In this document: piece by piece, positions 59,113-64,000 of the stretch
Position numbering within the stretch: position 1 is the first letter of the stretch
How the letters are laid out: every line of letters starts with the position of its first letter
Origin: Azotimanducus sp965220185
Lineage (GTDB): Bacteria > Pseudomonadota > Gammaproteobacteria > Pseudomonadales > Azotimanducaceae
NCBI GenBank assembly: GCA_965220185.1
Contig: OZ244807.1
Location: forward strand, 2,935,983 to 2,999,982
Direction of reading: 5' to 3'
Length of the DNA: 64,000 nt
Notes under the pieces: model-generated
Seen by the model: only the letters and a program-made list of their open reading frames with translations
Told to the model about the DNA's origin: nothing
Database searches by the model: none
Position numbers and translations under genes: made by a program

Positions 59113-61035
59113 TTAAAGGTGCCGAATATCCAAGTCGAGAGGCGCATCGGCAGGCGTAATCGAGAATATCCGGCAGAAGAACTGGTATTCGGCGCTTAAG
59201 GCGTGCGCAATATTGTTGGCATCGCGAAACCCGTGGCCTTCTTCGGGGTAGAAGAGATAGGCATGAGGGATGCCTTTGGCATCGAGCGCATCGACCATCA
59301 TCTGCGACTGATTGGGCGGCACCACCTTATCCTCGCCACCCTGAAAGAATATGATCGGACATGCGAGTCGGTCGGTGTGATGGATCGGCGAACGCGCCGT
59401 GTAGGTGTCCGCGGCTTCTGGCCAAGGGCCGACGAGCGAGTCAACATAGTGCGATTCAAACTTGTGCGTCTCCTTGGCGAACGCTTCGAGGTCGCTGATT
59501 CCGTATGTGCTCGCGCCTGCTTGGAACGCGGTTGAAAAGGTCAGCGCGGCGAGGGTTGTATAGCCGCCAGCGCTGCCACCGCGAATCGCGCAGCGCTCAG
59601 GGTCAATGACGCCGCTCGCGGCGAGATGCCTCACAAGCGCTTCACAGTCCCTGACGTCGGCAATGCCCCACTGTCCATCGAGCTTGCGTCGATAGGCACT
59701 GCCGAAGCCGGTGCTGCCGGCGTAATTGATATCGGCCACCGCCCACCCCCTCGATGTGTAGTATTGGATGCGCAGTTGCTGCGAATGATCGGCCATCGCC
59801 GTGGGGCCGCCGTGCGTCGTGACAAGCAGCGGCGGCCGTTCACCGTCCGCGCCACGAAAGTCCGCGTTGGTCGGTGGATAGAGAAGCGCGTGCGCCTCGC
59901 CGTCCGACTCAAAGCGAAACGCCTTGGGCAGGCTCGAATAGCCGCGCGCCTCATGCTTGCTTCGTGCGGAAGCGCCAGCGATGACGCTAGGCTGTGCGGA
60001 TTCGCCGAGCACATTCAACGCCTCGATGCGGCTGCGCCTGTCGGGCGCTCCAGTGACGCAAAGCAGACGCTGACCGGAGGCATGCCAGTGCAGCGAATCA
60101 TAGGTGCCTGCCAGTTCATGCCATTCGCCGACCTGCCCGTTGCCGGTGATCGTCACCAGCGACTCGACGCCTGAGCGAATACGCCGCGCGATCACAAGGC
60201 CGTCATTGACGACAGCGTAGGTATGCGCCGCGAACACCCAGGCGGGCGCGCCGAATTCGTCGCTTGCCTCATGCACGCAGCGGCTGCCCAAGTCATCGAA
60301 GACATGCATATTCCACCAACCACTTGCATCGCTCAGGTAGAACAGGCGCGTCTCGCCCCACTGAGGTTCGCCGATGCTCGCGCCGCTCGCGACAACACGC
60401 GAACCGACGAGGCATGGCGTTTCGTGCGCAAAATCGGCGACATAGAGCCGTGTGGCGTGCCACGGCATGTTGGGATGATCCCACGCGACGAAAGCGAGCT
60501 TGCTGCCATTCAAGCGCGGCGCGGCATAAAAATCGTGTTCCTCGTGCAGCGCCGTCACGTGCCCGCTGTCGAGATTGATAGCGGCAAGCAGATTCGAGAC
60601 GTCTCCGCCAGCGTGCCGTTCGCAGACGCAGATGGCGAGCCTGCTGCCCGGCACATGACAGAAATCGGCGTAGCGCTCGGCCGTGCCTGAGCGCGTGATT
60701 TGGCGCGGCACCTCTTCGAGCGCGTAGAGCTCCTGATCGTCAAAGTTGACAAAGAACACGCCGTTCGCGCAGGCAAGATAGCTGCCGCCACCATACTCAT
60801 GCACGCGCGAGCGTGCAGAAAAGCCGCATGGCAGGATCGATTCACCGTTTCGCACCAGCGTGACTCGGCCGCCCTCCTGTGGTCTCGACTCGAGCCAGTA
60901 AAGCTGTGCACCGAGCGATTGAATCTCGTGATATTCCACCGCCCCGGCAGCCACCGTATCGGCGTCGAGCAGCGATTTCCAACTCCCCATCGGCGCGATC
61001 GCAGGCGCAGCGGTTGCCGGGGTTGTCTCGGTCAT
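59113..61035 (-). CDS. S9 family prolyl oligopeptidase
   Basis: Serine peptidase with N-terminal beta-propeller (to about residue 370) and C-terminal alpha/beta hydrolase: nucleophile Ser in IRGGSAGGYTTLAAL, Asp in FQGGEDKVVPPNQS, His in EEGHGFRDANN. 640 residues, no signal peptide. ATG 61035 overlaps the stop of the upstream C39-type gene (ATGA). Probably degrades short peptides in the cytosol. Confidence 0.93.
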   Translation of the reverse strand: MTETTPATAAPAIAPMGSWKSLLDADTVAAGAVEYHEIQSLGAQLYWLESRPQEGGRVTLVRNGESILPCGFSARSRVHEYGGGSYLACANGVFFVNFDDQELYALEEVPRQITRSGTAERYADFCHVPGSRLAICVCERHAGGDVSNLLAAINLDSGHVTALHEEHDFYAAPRLNGSKLAFVAWDHPNMPWHATRLYVADFAHETPCLVGSRVVASGASIGEPQWGETRLFYLSDASGWWNMHVFDDLGSRCVHEASDEFGAPAWVFAAHTYAVVNDGLVIARRIRSGVESLVTITGNGQVGEWHELAGTYDSLHWHASGQRLLCVTGAPDRRSRIEALNVLGESAQPSVIAGASARSKHEARGYSSLPKAFRFESDGEAHALLYPPTNADFRGADGERPPLLVTTHGGPTAMADHSQQLRIQYYTSRGWAVADINYAGSTGFGSAYRRKLDGQWGIADVRDCEALVRHLAASGVIDPERCAIRGGSAGGYTTLAALTFSTAFQAGASTYGISDLEAFAKETHKFESHYVDSLVGPWPEAADTYTARSPIHHTDRLACPIIFFQGGEDKVVPPNQSQMMVDALDAKGIPHAYLFYPEEGHGFRDANNIAHALSAEYQFFCRIFSITPADAPLDLDIRHL

Positions 61036-61988
61036 GCCGATCTTGTCAGCACATAGCCCACACCGCCATCGCCGAGCCAGGCGCGGGCGAACGATTCACG
61101 GTCATAGGCGCGTGCTACCGAATCGCTGGTGGCGGCAGCAGGATCGTTGACAAGCGCCTTGTCCTTTGTCAATCCGCGAAGCACCACGAGATGGCCGTCA
61201 GTGGACGGCACCGCAGCGCCTGCGAGCTGACCCTCGTCATAACGGATGCCAGCGATGATGGGCACGCCCTTCGCGAGCAGCCTAGCAGCAGCGTCGAGCG
61301 ATCCGAACATCTCGATGGCGCCGACGAAGCCGTATGCGTTGGCAGCGCGGATATTGCGCGGCCAAATGCCGTACATGCGCCGGTGCGGGTCATAGCACTC
61401 GTCGGTGAAGTGGGCGGCTTCTGCGGCATCAAGTCCCATGACCATGGCGAGGCAGGTCGGCGAGCATATTCGCTTGCGGATTGCAGCGTTTTCCGCCTGC
61501 ATCTGGCTGATGCATTGCACGAGGCAGGATGCGGCGATTGCCTCGCCAGCATTGACTTGGTGGCGGTTTGAGGCGCCAGTGGCGATGACGACAAGGGCGC
61601 GCTCGGGCGCCTCGCGTGCGTGCAGGTGCAATTCAAGAGCGCTGACTTCGATGTCATGCTTGATGACGAAGCAATCGACCAATGAGTCCACGAGATCAGC
61701 GTCGCGTATCGGTGACGAATTCCCACTATCCGTGCGCATGGGCGCTGGCACGCGATCAAGCTGCCACTGCCTATCGCCCTTGCGCAAATGCCAAGTCGCC
61801 GACCAGTCGCAGCCCTTGCCGGTGGCACTCAGGCTTGGCACAATCAAAGTGTCTCTTAGCATGGGCGGCAACTCGAAGTGCGCAACGAGTTCATCGCCCG
61901 ATTGCTGCCAGCGAATCGGTCCTGAGACAGGCAGCGCGTAGCCGTTGTCGCTTGTGCCGAATCGCCGTGTGCTGAAGTGTGCGGTCAT
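61032..61988 (-). CDS. C39-family peptidase-like protein
   Basis: Papain-like fold protein with probable Cys in RICSPTCLAMVM (about residue 177) and His in STDGHLVVLRG (about 260), followed by VNDPAA. Long N-terminal beta-rich region. The start is uncertain: ATG 61988 leaves 109 bp for divergent promoters; an in-frame ATG at 62087 would add 33 residues but leave 9 bp to the MFS gene. Coupled to the oligopeptidase gene by ATGA, so both may act on the same peptides. Confidence 0.8.
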   Translation of the reverse strand: MTAHFSTRRFGTSDNGYALPVSGPIRWQQSGDELVAHFELPPMLRDTLIVPSLSATGKGCDWSATWHLRKGDRQWQLDRVPAPMRTDSGNSSPIRDADLVDSLVDCFVIKHDIEVSALELHLHAREAPERALVVIATGASNRHQVNAGEAIAASCLVQCISQMQAENAAIRKRICSPTCLAMVMGLDAAEAAHFTDECYDPHRRMYGIWPRNIRAANAYGFVGAIEMFGSLDAAARLLAKGVPIIAGIRYDEGQLAGAAVPSTDGHLVVLRGLTKDKALVNDPAAATSDSVARAYDRESFARAWLGDGGVGYVLTRSA

Positions 61989-62096
61989 ATGCCCAATGTC
62001 ATGCGGCGCCTGTATAGATCGCAAGGTTTCCGCAGTTAAGGAGGGTAAGGTAGGGTACCATCCTGCGATTGTCATCGGTATTGACATCGAACTTCC

Positions 62097-63326
62097 ATGG
62101 CGACCTCACCACAACAGGCAAGCGAGCAGACTCGTTCCCCGGCACCGGCGATGTCGGCATTCACATCGGCGCTCGCCGATGCCAAGCAGGCACCGGCCAT
62201 GGCCTCGATAATTTTGGTGGCCGTCATGGGCGCCTCGGTGCTGATACTGCTGCCGCTGTGGATTGGCACCATGACGGAGAGGCTTGGCTTTAGCATTCAG
62301 CAGGTCGGATTTCTCGCGTCGGCGGACATGGTCGGCGTCTTCATCACCAGCACCAGCGCCGTTGTCTGGGTGCGCCGCCTGTCTTGGCGCACCATGGTAT
62401 TGGTCGGCTTAGGTCTCTTCCTCGTCGCCAACTTCGCCAGCATCTTTGCGCGCGATTTCGCCCTGCTCTACAGCCTGCGCGTGCTCGCCGGCCTCGGCTG
62501 CGGGGCGGCCTACGCCGTCTCGCTCGCCGCGCTAGGCGATGCGCGCAATCCCGATTGGTCATTCGGCCTGACAGTCAGCGCACAGGTCGCCTTTGGCTTC
62601 ATAGGCTTCGAGGTGCTACCCGGCCTGATCGACGTTTACGGATTCAATGCCTTCTTCTGGTACCTCAATGCCTGGCTTCTCTTGGCGTTCCTGCTGAGCG
62701 CATGGCTGTTCCCGCGCCGCGGCGCACCGGTGCGGGACGCTGTCTCGCTGCGGCTTGCTGACATCGGCGCACCGGCGGCGGCGGCGTTTCTCGGCACCGT
62801 GTTTCTCTACATCGCCATCTCCGCGGTCTGGGGCTACATGGAGCGCATGGGCGTCGCGGCGGGGCTGGCATCCGTTAGGGTCGCAGAAATCATCGGCTGG
62901 GGCTACCTCATCAGCATTCTCGGTTCTGTCGTTGCGCCCGCCGTGAGTCGGCACACGGGCCGCACCTTCGCCATGCTGCTCGCCCTTATCGTCATGCTCT
63001 TGACCTTTTTTGGCCTCGCTGCGATGACACCCGACAATGCACTCGTCCTGTACATCGCGACCACGATCGTGTTCCAGTTCTTCTGGAGTTTCGTGCTGCC
63101 GCCTCTGATGGCGACCTTCAATGCGGTCGATGCGTCGGGGCGCTTCATCGTGCTGAGTTCGCCCGCGTTCAAGATCGGCGAGATCATCGGCCCGCCCTTG
63201 GCGGCCTACTGGATCGCCGATGGAAACAGCTATCAGCCAGTACTCTGGCTGGGCGCCGTGTGCGCAATCATCGGTATCGGTCTTATGGTGCTGGTCTCTT
63301 GGCGGAAAGCGGAAAACAGACAATGA
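62097..63326 (+). CDS. MFS transporter
   Basis: Major facilitator superfamily protein, 12 predicted helices, 409 residues. GFLASADMVGVFITS and the loop before MVLVGLGLFLVANF fit the second and third helices, and FKIGEIIGPPLAAYW the eleventh. Substrate unknown. ATG 62097 (or 62151). Its stop overlaps the amidase start (ATGA), so it may import or export the amidase substrate or product. Confidence 0.87.
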   Translation: MATSPQQASEQTRSPAPAMSAFTSALADAKQAPAMASIILVAVMGASVLILLPLWIGTMTERLGFSIQQVGFLASADMVGVFITSTSAVVWVRRLSWRTMVLVGLGLFLVANFASIFARDFALLYSLRVLAGLGCGAAYAVSLAALGDARNPDWSFGLTVSAQVAFGFIGFEVLPGLIDVYGFNAFFWYLNAWLLLAFLLSAWLFPRRGAPVRDAVSLRLADIGAPAAAAFLGTVFLYIAISAVWGYMERMGVAAGLASVRVAEIIGWGYLISILGSVVAPAVSRHTGRTFAMLLALIVMLLTFFGLAAMTPDNALVLYIATTIVFQFFWSFVLPPLMATFNAVDASGRFIVLSSPAFKIGEIIGPPLAAYWIADGNSYQPVLWLGAVCAIIGIGLMVLVSWRKAENRQ

Positions 63327-64000
63327 CGCCTGAAGATCTCTGCTACGCGCCGGCACCTGAGCTACTGACAGCGTTTCGCAACTGCGAGCTGTCGCCGGTC
63401 GAGGTATTGGAAGCGCAAATCGCCCGGCGCGAAGCGGTCAACGATGAAGTCAACGCACTCGCTTTCACCTTCGATGATGAGGCGCTCGCCGCCGCAAAAG
63501 TGGCCGAGCACGCCTATGCGCATGGTCGAGCACGTCCGCTTGAGGGATTAAGCTGCGCGATCAAGGACGAGACCTACATCGAAGGCCAAGTGACCACCAA
63601 CGGCTCGCTGCTGCTGCGCGATGCCATCGCGACATCGACAGACCCAGCGGCAGAGCGGCTAATAGCGGCCGGAGCGATCATCCATCAACGCACCTGCACG
63701 CCCGAGTTTTCGGTCGCCGCCTACACCTGGTCTCGCCTCTGGGGGGTGACGCGCAACCCTTGGGCGACGGCGTTCACGCCGGGCGGTTCGACTGGCGGTG
63801 GCGCAGCGGCGTTGGCGGCGGGTATGACAACGCTATCAAACGGCACCGACCTTGGCGGTTCGATCCGCATTCCGGCGAGCCAATGCGGTATCGTGGGATT
63901 CAAAGCAAGTCATGGACGAGTGCCGGAGATTTTTCCCTACAATCTTGATCCTTGCTGCCACCATGGGGTGATGGCGCGTCATGTAGCGGATCTGGCGCTA
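63323..64000 (+). CDS. Amidase-signature hydrolase, 3' end cut by window
   Basis: From ATG 63323, overlapping the MFS stop, the frame is open to the window end (about 226 codons). The catalytic Lys is in CAIKDE (about residue 80), the cis-Ser in PGGSTGGGAAALAAG (about 153) and the nucleophile Ser in LGGSIRIPAS (about 177), all three needed for the Ser-cisSer-Lys triad. Substrate unknown. Confidence 0.9.
   Translation, partial: MTPEDLCYAPAPELLTAFRNCELSPVEVLEAQIARREAVNDEVNALAFTFDDEALAAAKVAEHAYAHGRARPLEGLSCAIKDETYIEGQVTTNGSLLLRDAIATSTDPAAERLIAAGAIIHQRTCTPEFSVAAYTWSRLWGVTRNPWATAFTPGGSTGGGAAALAAGMTTLSNGTDLGGSIRIPASQCGIVGFKASHGRVPEIFPYNLDPCCHHGVMARHVADLAL

Overview
The window looks like the chromosome of a moderately GC-rich gammaproteobacterium. 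Housekeeping genes typical of that class are present: mutY, hisB-hisA, gpmI-envC, a YibN-like rhodanese, trmL, ntrB-ntrC, biosynthetic ilvA, kdsD, greB, aroA, ogt and comF. There are also a lipoprotein, a TonB-dependent receptor and an EnvC-type murein hydrolase activator, so the cell is Gram-negative. TTG and GTG starts and 4-bp stop/start overlaps are frequent. I saw no rRNA, tRNA or replication origin.

Layout. 1-4.2 kb: a cut-off nitroreductase, mutY, then an accessory set (coiled-coil membrane protein, unknown protein, AAA ATPase) whose ATPase is interrupted by a frame-preserving 72-bp insertion. 4.2-5.0 kb: a secreted protein whose start is separated from its body by a run of 16 C, a candidate phase-variable gene. 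5.0-17 kb: core genes (hisBA, envC, gpmI, rhodanese, trmL, ntrBC, a DUF4124 protein, tusA, a PP-loop thiouridylase-like gene, ilvA, maoC). A 261-bp MITE-like palindromic element sits exactly between the PP-loop gene and tusA and supplies the stop of one and the start of the other. 17-25 kb: a vapC remnant, oxidoreductases, a urate-oxidase-N membrane protein, a lipoprotein, a GH20 hexosaminidase with a sugar-kinase-like partner, and a CBS-less kdsD.

25.2-35.6 kb is a defence island. It holds a type I restriction system in the order hsdR-hsdS-fic // albA-hsdM (minus strand), with a small plus-strand ORF that looks like a Fic antitoxin overlapping the end of fic. Next come a Phd/YefM antitoxin without a toxin, and a type II methyltransferase followed by a broken fragment of its probable endonuclease. 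35.7-42.8 kb: a lipid-modification operon (desaturase, FAD enzyme, DUF1365, cyclopropane synthase, second SAM methyltransferase) running into a sensor kinase, with the response regulator convergent. 42.8-55.6 kb: GNAT, YghU, cystathionine gamma-synthase, a protein built of ten 33-bp repeats, 1-Cys peroxiredoxin, a complete IS481-type element with a 4-bp target duplication, greB, an ECF sigma/anti-sigma/metal-sensor trio, aroA, ogt, a metallo-hydrolase and a TonB receptor.

55.6-59.1 kb: comF followed by an XcyI-like restriction-modification cassette. The 3' end of comF is repeated on the far side of the cassette (93 bp, 8 mismatches), which marks the insertion. The endonuclease has an amber codon at codon 6 and a 148-bp tandem duplication near its 3' end. 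59.1-64 kb: a prolyl-oligopeptidase, a C39-family peptidase, an MFS transporter and an amidase cut by the window edge.

A recurring theme is that nuclease or defence-type genes are broken (AAA ATPase, two type II endonucleases, vapC) while the modification enzymes or antitoxins are kept. Two of the lesions are direct duplications that could in principle revert.
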